Assembly (NCBI RefSeq): GCF_051014685.1
Contig: NW_027478529.1
Span: 1-64,000 of the forward strand
DNA: 64,000 nt
DNA from: Ptiloglossa arizonensis
Lineage: Eukaryota > Arthropoda > Insecta > Hymenoptera > Colletidae
Direction of reading: 5' to 3'
The notes beneath the pieces are model-generated. The model was not told the origin of the DNA and made no database searches. It worked only from the letters and a program-made list of their open reading frames with translations. The position numbers were made by a program, and so were the translations under genes. The stretch's first letter is position 1; every line of letters starts with the position of its first letter. This document shows positions 11,864-23,240 of the stretch, in pieces.

Positions 11864-14055
11864 TCAGACGCTGCAGGAATTTCTGGGCTTGGTCAATCCG
11901 TTCGCGAGATATGGGACTTTGAAGCTAAGAAATGGTTGACAAGACAACAAATTTTTTGCACTTCTGCTGCTCCAATCGCTTAACCAGAATGGCCTAGGGG
12001 GGAAAATACACATACCGTTGTAATCGGGCGTGTTTCTGCTTTCAGATGCCATAGGAATTTTTGGGTTAGGTCAATCTGTTCGCGAGATATGGGAGTTTGA
12101 AGCCAAGAAATGGTGGAGAAGGCAACAAATTTTTCGCAATTCTGCTGCTCCAGTCGCTTAACCAGAATGGCCTAGGGAAAAAATACACATACCGTTGTAA
12201 CCGGACGAGTTTCTACCTTCAGATGCAATATGAATTTTTGGGTTAGGTTAATCCGTTCGCGAGATATGGGACTTTGAAGCTAAGAAACGGTTTACAAGAC
12301 AACATATTTCTCGCAATTCTGCTGCTCCAATCGCGTAACCAGGATGGCCTAGGGGAAATATACACATACCGTTGTAATCGGGCGAGTTTCTACTTTCAGA
12401 CGCAGCAGGAATATTTGGGTTTGCTCAATCCGTTCGCGAGATATGGGAGTTTGAAGCTAAGAAATGATTGAGAAGGCAACAAATTTTTCGCACTTCTGTT
12501 GCTCCAAACGCTTACCCAGGATGGCCTAGGGAAAAAATACACATACCGTTGTAATCGGGCGAGTTTCTACTTTCCGACGCAGCAGGAATTTCTGGGTTTG
12601 GTCTATCCGTTCGCGAGATATGGGACTTTGAAGCTAAGAAATAGTTGAGAAGACAACAAATTTTTCGCACTTCTGCTGCTCCAAACGCTTAACCAGAATG
12701 GCCTATGGGAAAAATACACATACCGTTGTAATCGGGCGTGTTTCTGCTTTCAGATGCCATAGGAATTTTTGGGTTAGGTCAATCTGTTCGCGAGATATGG
12801 GAGTTTGAAGCCAAGAAATGGTGGAGAAGGCAACAAATTTTTCGCAATTCTGCTGCTCCAGTCGCTTAACCAGAATGGCCTAGGGAAAAAATACACATAC
12901 CGTTGTAACCGGACGAGTTTCTACCTTCAGATGCAATATGAATTTTTGGGTTAGGTTAATCCGTTCGCGAGATATGGGACTTTGAAGCTAAGAAATAGTT
13001 GAGAAGACCACAAATTTTTCGCACTTCTGCTGCTCCAAACGCTTAACCAGAATGGCCTATGGGAAAAATACACATACCGTTGTAAACGGGCGAGTTTCTA
13101 CTTTCAGATGCAATAGGAATTTTTGGGTTAGGTCAATCCGTTCGCGACATTTGGGAGTTTGAAGCTAAGAAATGATTAAGAAGGCAACAAATTTTTCGCA
13201 ATTCTGTTGCTCCAAACGCTTAAGCAGAATGGCCTAGGGAGAAAATACACATACCGTTGTAATCGAGCGAGTTTCTACTTTCAGACGCTGCAGGAATTTC
13301 TGTGTTTGGTCAATCCGTTCGCGAGATATGGGACTTTGAAGCTAAGAAATGGTTGACAAGACAACAAATTTTTTGCACTTCTGCTGCTCCAATCGCTTAA
13401 CCAGAATGGCCTAGGGGGGAAAATACACATACCGTTGTAATCGGGCGTGTTTCTGCTTTCAGATGCCATAGGAATTTTTGGGTTAGGTCAATCTGTTCGC
13501 GAGATATGGGAGTTTGAAGCCAAGAAATGGTGGAGAAGGCAACTAATTTTTCGCAATTCTGCTGCTCCAGTCGCTTAACCAGAATGGCCTAGGGAAAAAA
13601 TACACATACCGTTGTAACCGGACGAGTTTCTACCTTCAGATGCAATATGAATTTTTGGGTTAGGTTAATCCGTTCGCGAGATATGGGACTTTGAAGCTAA
13701 GAAACGGTTTACAAGACAACATATTTCTCGCAATTCTGCTGCTCCAATCGCGTAACCAGGATGGCCTAGGGGAAATATACACATACCGTTGTAATCGGGC
13801 GAGTTTCTACTTTCAGACGCAGCAGGAATATTTGGGTTTGCTCAATCCGTTCGCGAGATATGGGAGTTTGAAGCTAAGAAATGATTGAGAAGGCAACAAA
13901 TTTTTCGCACTTCTGTTGCTCCAAACGCTTACCCAGGATGGCCTAGGGAAAAAATACACATACCGTTGTAATCGGGCGAGTTTCTACTTTCCGACGCAGC
14001 AGGAATTTCTGGGTTTGGTCTATCCGTTCGCGAGATATGGGACTTTGAAGCTAAG
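11864..14055. repeat. 8-monomer (1417-bp) repeat built of 4-monomer subunits
   Basis: Sequence from about 11870 to 12638 reappears at 13287-14055 with an offset of 1417 bp. The markers are 'ctgcaggaat' (11871 and 13288), 'cgcttacccagg' (about 12510 and 13927) and 'gtgtttctgctttcagatgcc'. The last marker also occurs at 12739, giving spacings of 708 and 709 bp, so the 8-monomer period is made of two related 4-monomer halves. The one-base excess over 8 x 177 reflects a G-run length difference after 'cctagg'. Confidence 0.8.
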
Positions 14056-14875
14056 AAATGGTTGAGAAGGCAACAAATTTTTCGCACTTCTGTTGCTCCA
14101 AACGCTTAACCAGAATGGCCTAGGGAAAAAATACACATACCGTTCTAATCGGGCGAGTTTCTTCTTTCAGATGAAATAGGAATTTTAGGGTTAGGTCAAT
14201 CCGTTCGCGAGATATGGGAGTTTGAAGCTAAGAAATAGTTGAGAAGACAACAAATTTTTCGCAATTCTGCTGCTCCAAACGCTTAACCAGAATGGCCTAG
14301 GGAAAAAACACACATACCGTTGTAATCGAGCGAGTTTCTACTTTCAGACGCAGCAGGAATTTCTGTATTTGGTCAATCTCTTCGCGAGATATGGGACTTT
14401 GAAGCAAAGAAATGGTTGAGAAGGCAACAAATATTTCGCACTTCTGCTGCTCCAACCGCTTACCTAGAATGGCCTACGGAAAAAATACACATACCGTTGT
14501 AACCGGACGAGTTACTACTTTCAGACGCAATAGGAATTTTTGGGTTAGGTCAATCCGTTCGCGAGATGCGGGAGTTTGAAGCTATGAAATGGTTGAGAAG
14601 GCAACAAATTTTTCGCAATTCTGCTGCTCCAATCGCTTAACCAGAATGGCCTAGGGAAAAACTACACATACCGTTGTAATCGGACGAGCTTCTACCTTCA
14701 GATGCAATAGGAATTTTTGGGTTAGGTCAATCCGTTCGCGAGATATGGGACTTTGAAGGTAAGAAATGGTTTACAAGACAACAAATTTTTCGCAATTCTG
14801 CTGCTCCAATCGCGTAACCAGGATGGCCTAGGGGAAATATACACATACCGTTGTAATCGGGCGAGTTTCTACTTT
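14051..14875. repeat. Block shared with 15.47 kb and 22.37 kb
   Basis: This run of about 4.6 monomers begins with 'gttctaatcgggcgag' plus 'cttctttcagatgaaatagg', then 'gtcaatctcttcg', 'gttactactttcag', 'gagatgcgggag' and 'gaagctatgaaatgg'. It repeats 1416 bp (8 monomers) later at 15467-16291 and exactly 8319 bp (47 x 177) later at 22370-23165. The order of these unusual variants is kept in all three places. Confidence 0.85.
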
Positions 14876-15466
14876 CCGACGCAGCAGGAATTTCTGGGTT
14901 TGGTCTATCCGTTCGCGAGATATGGGACTTTGAAGCTAAGAAATAGTTGAGAAGACAACAAATTTTTCGCACTTCTGCTGCTCCAAACGCTTAACCAGAA
15001 TGGCCTATGGGAAAAATACACATACCGTTGTAATCGGGCGAGTTTCTACTTTCAGACGCAATAGGAATTTTTGGGTTAGGTCAATCCGTTCGCGAGATAT
15101 GGGACTTTGAAGCTAAGAAATGGTTGACAAGACAACCAATTTTACGAAATTCTGCTGCTCCAGTCGCTTAACCAGGATGGCCTAGGGGAAATATACACAT
15201 ACCGTTGTAATCGGGCGAGTTTCTACTTTCAGACGCAGCAGGAATATTTGGGTTTGCTCAATCCGTTCGCGAGATATGGGAGTTTGAAGCTAAGAAATGA
15301 TTGAGAAGGCAACAAATTTTTCGCACTTCTGTTGCTCCAAACGCTTAACCAGAATGGCCTAGGGAAAAAATACACATACCGTTGTAATTGGGCGAGTTTC
15401 TACTTTCAGATGCAATAGGAATTTTTGGGTTAGGTCAATCCGTTCGCGAGATATGGGAGTTTGAAG
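14876..15466. repeat. Linking monomers with the 'accaattttacgaaattc' variant
   Basis: About three monomers lie between two copies of the block above. The monomer near 15135 has 'caaccaattttacgaaattc' where most have 'caacaaatttttcgca'. The same variant family is found near 3280 and at 21860; the last is 6725 bp away, one base short of 38 monomers. Nothing other than satellite is present. Confidence 0.75.
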
Positions 15467-16291
15467 CTAAGAAATGGTTGAGAAGGCAACAAATTTTTCG
15501 CACTTCTGTTGCTCCAAACGCTTAACCAGAATGGCCTAGGGAAAAAATACACATACCGTTCTAATCGGGCGAGTTGCTTCTTTCAGATGAAATAGGAATT
15601 TTAGTGTTAGGTCAATCCGTTCGCGAGATATGGGAGTTTGAAGCTAAGAAATAGTTGAGAAGACAACAAATTTTTCGCAATTCTGCTGCTCCAAACGCTT
15701 AACCAGAATGGCCTAGGGAAAAAACACACATACCGTTGTAATCGAGCGAGTTTCTACTTTCAGACGCAGCAGGAATTTCTGTATTTGGTCAATCTCTTCG
15801 CGAGATATGGGACTTTGAAGCAAAGAAATGGTTGAGAAGGCAACAAATATTTCGCACTTCTGCTGCTCCAACCGCTTACCTAGAATGGCCTACGGAAAAA
15901 ATACACATACCGTTGTAACCGGACGAGTTACTACTTTCAGACGCAATAGGAATTTTTGGGTTAGGTCAATCCGTTCGCGAGATGCGGGAGTTTGAAGCTA
16001 TGAAATGGTTGAGAAGGCAAAAAATTTTTCGCAATTCTGCTGCTCCAATCGCTTAACCAGAATGGCCTAGGGAAAAACTACACATACCGTTGTAATCGGA
16101 CGAGCTTCTACCTTCAGATGCAATAGGAATTTTTGGGTTAGGTCAATCCGTTCGCGAGATATGGGACTTTGAAGGTAAGAAATGGTTTACAAGACAACAA
16201 ATTTTTCGCAATTCTGCTGCTCCAATCGCGTAACCAGGATGGCCTAGGGGAAATATACACATACCGTTGTAATCGGGCGAGTTTCTACTTT
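15467..16291. repeat. Second copy of the 14.05-kb block
   Basis: Repeats 14051-14875 at a 1416-bp offset with few changes, for example 'gagttgcttctttcag' for 'gagtttcttctttcag' and 'gcaaaaaatttttcg' for 'gcaacaaatttttcg'. Its right part is also the left part of the first 7-monomer unit, so the two repeat systems overlap. Confidence 0.8.
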
Positions 16292-16944
16292 CAGACGCAG
16301 CAGGAATATTTGGGTTTCTCAATCCGTTCGCGAGATATGGGAGTTTGAATCTAAGAAATAGTTGAGAAGACAACAAATTTTTCGCACTTCTGCTGCTCCA
16401 AACGCCTAACCAGATTGGCCTAGGGAAAAAATACACATACCGTTGTTACCGGACGAGTTTCTACTTTCAGACGCAATAGCAATTTTTGGGTTAGGTCAAT
16501 CCGTTCGCGAGATACGGGAGTTTGAAGCTAAGAAATAGTTGAGAAGACAACAACTTTTTCGCACGTCTGCTGCTCCACACGCTTAAAAAAGAATGGCCTA
16601 CGGGAAAAATACACATACCGTTGTAATCGGGCGAGTTTCTACTTTCAGACGCAGCAGGAATTTTTGGGTTTTGTCAATCCGTTCGCGAGATATGGGAGTT
16701 TGAAGCTAAGAAATAGTTGGGAAGACAACAAATTTTTCGCACTTCTGTTGCTCCAAACGCTTAACCAGAATGGCCTAGGGAAAAAATACACATACCGTTG
16801 TAATCGAGCGAGTTTCTACTTTCAGACGCAGCAGGAATTTCTGTATTTGGTCAATCCGTTCGCGAGATATGGGACTTTGAAGCTAAGAAATGGTTGACAA
16901 GACAACAAATTTGTTGCACTTCTGCTGCTCCAGTCGCTTAACCA
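15706..16944. repeat. 7-monomer higher-order repeat (1239 bp), copy 1
   Basis: This is the first of three consecutive units with exact 1239-bp spacing (7 x 177). Markers are 'gagatgcgggag', 'gaagctatgaaatgg', 'gggtttctcaatccg' (one base short), 'cgcctaaccagattgg', 'gttgttaccgg' and 'cttaaaaaag' at 16582. Private to this copy are 'caatctcttcg', 'gaaggtaagaaatgg' and 'gaatctaagaaatag', which the next copies have as 'caatcccttcg', 'gaagctaagaaatgg' and 'gaagctaagaaatag'. Confidence 0.9.
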
Positions 16945-18183
16945 GAATGGCCTAGGGAAAAAACACACATACCGTTGTAATCGAGCGAGTTTCTACTTTC
17001 AGACGCAGCAGGAATTTCTGTATTTGGTCAATCCCTTCGCGAGATATGGGACTTTGAAGCAAAGAAATGGTTGAGAAGGCAACAAATATTTCGCACTTCT
17101 GCTGCTCCAACCGCTTACCTAGAATGGCCTACGGAAAAAATACACATACCGTTGTAACCGGACGAGTTACTACTTTCAGACGCAATAGGAATTTTTGGGT
17201 TAGGTCAATCCGTTCGCGAGATGCGGGAGTTTGAAGCTATGAAATGGTTGAGAAGGCAACAAATTTTTCGCAATTCAGCTGCTCCAATCGCTTAACCAGA
17301 ATGGCCTAGGGAAAAACTACACATACCGTTGTAATCGGACGAGCTTCTACCTTCAGATGCAATAGGAATTTTTGGGTTAGGTCAATCCGTTCGCGAGATA
17401 TGGGACTTTGAAGCTAAGAAATGGTTTACAAGACAACAAATTTTTCGCAATTCTGCTGCTCCAATCGCGTAACCAGGATGGCCTAGGGGAAATATACACA
17501 TACCGTTGTAATCGGGCGAGTTTCTACTTTCAGACGCAGCAGGAATATTTGGGTTTCTCAATCCGTTCGCGAGATATGGGAGTTTGAAGCTAAGAAATAG
17601 TTGAGAAGACAACAAATTTTTCGCACTTCTGCTGCTCCAAACGCCTAACCAGATTGGCCTAGGGAAAAAATACACATACCGTTGTTACCGGACGAGTTTC
17701 TACTTTCAGACGCAATAGCAATTTTTGGGTTAGGTCAATCCGTTCGCGAGATACGGGAGTTTGAAGCTAAGAAATAGTTGAGAAGACAACAACTTTTTCG
17801 CACGTCTGCTGCTCCACACGCTTAAAAAAGAATGGCCTACGGGAAAAATACACATACCGTTGTAATCGGGCGAGTTTCTACTTTCAGACGCAGCAGGAAT
17901 TTTTGGGTTTTGTCAATCCGTTCGCGAGATATGGGAGTTTGAAGCTAAGAAATAGTTGGGAAGACAACAAATTTTTCGCACTTCTGTTGCTCCAAACGCT
18001 TAACCAGAATGGCCTAGGGAAAAAATACACATACCGTTGTAATCGAGCGAGTTTCTACTTTCAGACGCAGCAGGAATTTCTGTATTTGGTCAATCCGTTC
18101 GCGAGATATGGGACTTTGAAGCTAAGAAATGGTTGACAAGACAACAAATTTGTTGCACTTCTGCTGCTCCAGTCGCTTAACCA
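16945..18183. repeat. 7-monomer higher-order repeat (1239 bp), copy 2
   Basis: Central copy, nearly identical to copy 3. It shares 'aatagttgggaag' and 'aaatttgttgcac' with copy 1 at a 1239-bp offset (about 16715 and 17954 for the former), and 'caattcagctgctcc' with copy 3 only. This distribution of private changes shows the order of amplification within the triplet. Confidence 0.9.
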
Positions 18184-19422
18184 GAATGGCCTAGGGAAAA
18201 AACACACATACCGTTGTAATCGAGCGAGTTTCTACTTTCAGACGCAGCAGGAATTTCTGTATTTGGTCAATCCCTTCGCGAGATATGGGACTTTGAAGCA
18301 AAGAAATGGTTGAGAAGGCAACAAATATTTCGCACTTCTGCTGCTCCAACCGCTTACCTAGAATGGCCTACGGAAAAAATACACATACCGTTGTAACCGG
18401 ACGAGTTACTACTTTCAGACGCAATAGGAATTTTTGGGTTAGGTCAATCCGTTCGCGAGATGCGGGAGTTTGAAGCTATGAAATGGTTGAGAAGGCAACA
18501 AATTTTTCGCAATTCAGCTGCTCCAATCGATTAACCAGAATGGCCTAGGGAAAAACTACACATACCGTTGTAATCGGACGAGCTTCTACCTTCAGATGCA
18601 ATAGGAATTTTTGGGTTAGGTCAATCCGTTCGCGAGATATGGGACTTTGAAGCTAAGAAATGGTTTACAAGACAACAAATTTTTCGCAATTCTGCTGCTC
18701 CAATCGCGTAACCAGGATGGCCTAGGGGAAATATACACATACCGTTGTAATCGGGCGAGTTTCTACTTTCAGACGCAGCAGGAATATTTGGGTTTCTCAA
18801 TCCGTTCGCGAGATATGGGAGTTTGAAGCTAAGAAATAGTTGAGAAGACAACAAATTTTTCGCACTTCTGCTGCTCCAAACGCCTAACCAGATTGGCCTA
18901 GGGAAAAAATACACATACCGTTGTTACCGGACGAGTTTCTACTTTCAGACGCAATAGCAATTTTTGGGTTAGGTCAATCCGTTCGCGAGATACGGGAGTT
19001 TGAAGCTAAGAAATAGTTGAGAAGACAACAACTTTTTCGCACGTCTGCTGCTCCACACGCTTAAAAAAGAATGGCCTACGGGAAAAATACACATACCGTT
19101 GTAATCGGGCGAGTTTCTACTTTCAGACGCAGCAGGAATTTTTGGGTTTTGTCAATCCGTTCGCGAGATATGGGAGTTTGAAGCTAAGAAATAGTTGAGA
19201 AGACAACAAATTTTTCGCAATTCTGTTGCTCCAAACGCTTAACCAGAATGGCCTAGGGAAAAAATACACATACCGTTGTAATCGAGCGAGTTTCTACTTT
19301 CAGACGCAGCAGGAATTTCTGTATTTGGTCAATCCGTTCGCGAGATATGGGACTTTGAAGCTAAGAAATGGTTGACAAGACAACAAATTTTTTGCACTTC
19401 TGCTGCTACAGTCGCTTAACCA
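18184..19422. repeat. 7-monomer higher-order repeat (1239 bp), copy 3
   Basis: Third copy, with 'cttaaaaaag' at 19060. A private 'atcgattaacc' near 18528 replaces 'atcgcttaacc'. Towards its end it reverts to the general types ('aatagttgagaag', 'caaattttttgcac') and then leaves the pattern near 19430 with 'ctgctgctacagtcg'. This marks the right limit of the 7-monomer expansion. Confidence 0.85.
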
Positions 19423-22369
19423 GAATGGCCTAGGGAGAAAACACACATACCGTTGTAATCGAGCGAGTTTCTACTTTCAGACGCAGCAGGAATTTCTGTG
19501 TTTGGTCAATCCGTTCGCGAGATATGGGACTTTGAACCTAAGAAATGGTTGACAAGACAACAAATTTTTTGCACTTCTGCAGCTCCAAACGCTTAACCAG
19601 AATGGCCTAGGGAAAAAATACACATACCGTTGTAACCGGACGAGTTTCTACTTTCATACGCAATAGCAATTTTTGGGTTAGGTCAATCCGTTCGCGAGAT
19701 ACGGGAGTTTGAAGCTAAGAAATGGTTGGGAAGGCATCAAATTTTTCGCACTTCTGCTGCTCGAATCGCTTAACCAGATTGGCCTAGGGAGAAAATACAC
19801 ATACCGTTGTAATCGAGCGAGTTTCTACTTTCAGACGCAGCAGGAATTTCTGTGTTTGGTCAATCCGTTCGCGAGATATGGGACTTTGAACCTAAGAAAT
19901 GGTTGACAAGACAACAAATTTTTTGCACTTCTGCAGCTCCAAACGCTTAACCAGAATGGCCTATGGGAAAAATACACATACTGTTGTAATCGGGCGAGTT
20001 TCTACTTTCAGATGCAATAGAAATTTTTGGGTTAGGACAATCCGTTCGCGACATATGGGAGTTTGAAGCCAAGAAATGATTGAGAAGGCAACAAATTTTT
20101 CGCACTTCTGTTGCTCCAACCGCTTAACCAGAATGGCCTAGGGAAAAAATACACATACCGTTGTAACCGGACGAGTTTCTACTTTCATACGCAATAGCAA
20201 TTTTTGGGTTAGGTCAATCCGTTCGCGAGATATGGGACTTTGAAGCTAAGAAATAGTTGAGAAGACAACAAATTTGTCGCACTTCTGCTGCTCCAAACGC
20301 ATAACCAGAATGGCCTATGGGAAAAATACACATACCGTTGTAATCGGGCGAGTTTCTACTTTCAGATGCAATAGGAATTTTTGAGTTAGGTCAATCCGTT
20401 CGCGATATATGGGAGTTTGCATCCAAGAAATGGTTGAGAAGGCAACAAATATTTCGCTCTTCTGCTGCTCCAACCGCTTAACCAGAATTGCCTAGGGAAA
20501 AAATACACATACCGTTGTAACCGGACGAGTTTCTACTTTCATACGCAATAGCAATTTTTGGGTTAGGTCAATCCGTTCGCGAGATACGGGAGTTTGAAGC
20601 TAAGAAGTGGTTGAGGAGGCATCAAATTTTTCACACTTCTGCTGCTCGAATCGCTTAACCAGATTGGTCTAGGGAAAAAATACACATACCGTTGTAACCG
20701 GACGAGTTTCTACTTTCAGACGCAATAGGAATTTTTGGGTTATGTCAATCCGTTCGCGAGATACGGGAGTTTAAAGCTAAGAAATGGTTGAGAAGGTAAC
20801 AAATTTTTCGCACTTCTGCTGCTCCAACCGCTTAACCAGAATGGCCAAGGGAGAAAATACACATACCGTTGTAACCGGACGAGTTTCTACTTTCATACGC
20901 AATAGCAATTTTTGGGTTAGGTCAATCCGTTCGCGAGATACGGGAGTTTGAAGCTAAGAAATGGTTGAGAAGGCAACAAATTTTTTGCACTTCTGCTGCT
21001 CCAGTCGCTTAACCAGATTGGCCTAGGGAAAAAATACACATACCGTTGTAATCGAGCGAGTTTCTACTTTCAGACGCAGCAGGAATTTCTGTATTTGGTC
21101 AATCCGTTCGCGAGATATGGGACTTTGAAGCTAAGAAATGGTTGACAAGACAACAAATTTTTTGCACTTCTGCTGCTCCAGTCGCTTAACCAGAATGGCC
21201 TAGGGAGAAAATACACATACCGTTGTAATCGAGCGAGTTTCTACTTTCAGACGCAGCAGGAATTTCTGTGTTTGGTCAATCCGTTCGCGAGATATGGGAC
21301 TTTGAACCTAAGAAATGGTTGACAAGACAACAAATTTTTTGCACTTCTGCAGCTCCAAACGCTTAACCAGAATGGCCTATGGGAAAAATACACATACTGT
21401 TGTAATCGGGCGAGCTTCTACCTTCAGATGCAATAGGAATTTTTGGGTTAGGTCAATCCGTTCGCGAGATATGGAACTTTGAAGCTAAGAAATGGTTTAC
21501 AAGACAACAAATTTTTCGCAATTCTGCTGCTCCAATCGCGTAACCAGTATGGCCTAGGGGTAAAATACACATACCGTTGTAATCGAGCGAGTTTCTACTT
21601 TCAGACGCAGCAGGAATTTCTGTGATTGGACAATCCGTTCGCGAGATATGGGACTTTGAAGCTAAGAAATAGTTGAGAAGGCAACAAATTTTTCGCACTT
21701 CTGTTGCTCCAAACGCTTAACCAGAATGGCCTAGGGAAAAACTACACATACCGTTGTAATCGCGCGAGTTTCTACTTTCAGACGCAATAGGAATTTTTGG
21801 GTTAGGTCAATCCGTTCGCGAGATATGGGACTTTGAAGCTAAGAAATGGTTGACAATACAACCAATTTTACGAAATTCTGCTGCTCCAGTCGCTTAACCA
21901 GGATGGCCTAGGGGAAATATACACATACCGTTGTAATCGGGCGAGTTTCTACTTTCAGACGCAGCAGGAATATTTGGGTTTGCTCAATCCGTTCGCGAGA
22001 TATGGGAGTTTGAAGCTAAGAAATAGTTGAGAAGACAACAAATTTTTCGCACTTCTGCTGCTCCAAACGCCTAACCAGATTGGCCTAGGGAAAAAATACA
22101 CATACCGTTGTTACCGGACGAGTTTCTACTTTCAGACGCAATAGAAATTTTTGGGTTAGGTCAATCCGTTCGCGACATATGGGAGATTGAAGCTAAGAAA
22201 TGATTGAGAAGGCAACAAATATTTCGCTCTTCTGCTGCTCCAACCGCTTAACCAGAATGGCCTAGGGAAAAAACACACATACCGTTGTAATCGGGCGAGT
22301 TTCTACTTTGAGACGCAGCAGGAATTTTTGGGTTAGGTCAATCTGTTCGCGAGATATTGGAGTTTGAAG
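19423..22369. repeat. Mosaic of earlier monomer types
   Basis: About 17 monomers in an order not found elsewhere as a whole, assembled from pieces seen to the left. 'ctgcagctcc' variants lie near 19581, 19935 and 21351, spaced 354 and 1416 bp (2 and 8 monomers), and resemble those at 4.9 and 7.0 kb. The 'accaattttacgaaattc' monomer at 21860 resembles 15135, and 'cgcctaaccagattgg' with 'gttgttaccgg' near 22070 resembles the 7-monomer unit. The sequence is regular satellite throughout, with no insertion. Confidence 0.75.
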
Positions 22370-23165
22370 CCAAGAAATGGTTGAGAAGGCAACAAATTTT
22401 TCGCACTTCTGTTGCTCCAAACGCTTAACCAGAATGGCCTAGGGAAAAAATACACATACCGTTCTAATCGGGCGAGTTTCTTCTTTCAGATGAAATAGGA
22501 ATTTTAGGGTTAGGTCAATCCGTTCGCGAGATATGGGAGTTTGAAGCTAAGAAATAGTTGAGAAGGCAACAAATTTTTCGCAATTCTGCTGCTCCAAACG
22601 CTTAACCAGAATGGCCTAGGGAAAAAACACACATACCGTTGTAATCGAGCGAGTTTCTACTTTCAGACGCAGCAGGAATTTCTGTATTTGGTCAATCCCT
22701 TCGCGAGATATGGGACTTTGAAGCAAAGAAATGGTTGAGAAGGCAACAAATATTTCGCACTTCTGCTGCTCCAACCGCTTACCTAGAATGGCCTACGGAA
22801 AAAATACACATACCGTTGTAACCGGACGAGTTACTACTTTCAGACGCAATAGGAATTTTTGGGTTAGGTCAATCCGTTCGCGAGATGCGGGAGTTTGAAG
22901 CTATGAAATGGTTGAGAAGGCAACAAATTTTTCGCAATTCTGCTGCTCCAATCGCTTAACCAGCATGGCCTAGGGAAAAACTACACATACCGTTGTAATC
23001 GGACGAGCTTCTACCTTCAGATGCAATAGGAATTTTTGGGTTAGGTCAATCCGTTCGCGAGATATGGGACTTTGAAGCTAAGAAATGGTTTACAAGACAA
23101 CAAATTTTTCGCAATTCTGCTGCTCCAATCGCGTAACCAGGATGGCCTAGGGGAAATATACACAT
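22370..23165. repeat. Copy of the 14.05-kb block, 47 monomers away
   Basis: From 'cgttctaatc' at 22460 (14141 in the partner) the sequence follows 14051-14846 at an exact offset of 8319 bp. It keeps 'cttctttcagatgaaatagg', 'gttactactttcag', 'gagatgcgggag' and 'gctatgaaatgg'. It has 'caatcccttcg' like copies 2 and 3 of the 7-monomer unit, and a private 'accagcatggcc'. The similarity ends near 23165, where 'ccgctgtaatctgg' begins. Confidence 0.85.
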
Positions 23166-23240
23166 ACCGCTGTAATCTGGCGAGTTTCTACTTTCAGACG
23201 CAGCAGGAATTTTCGGGTTTTGTCAATCCGTTCGCGAGAT

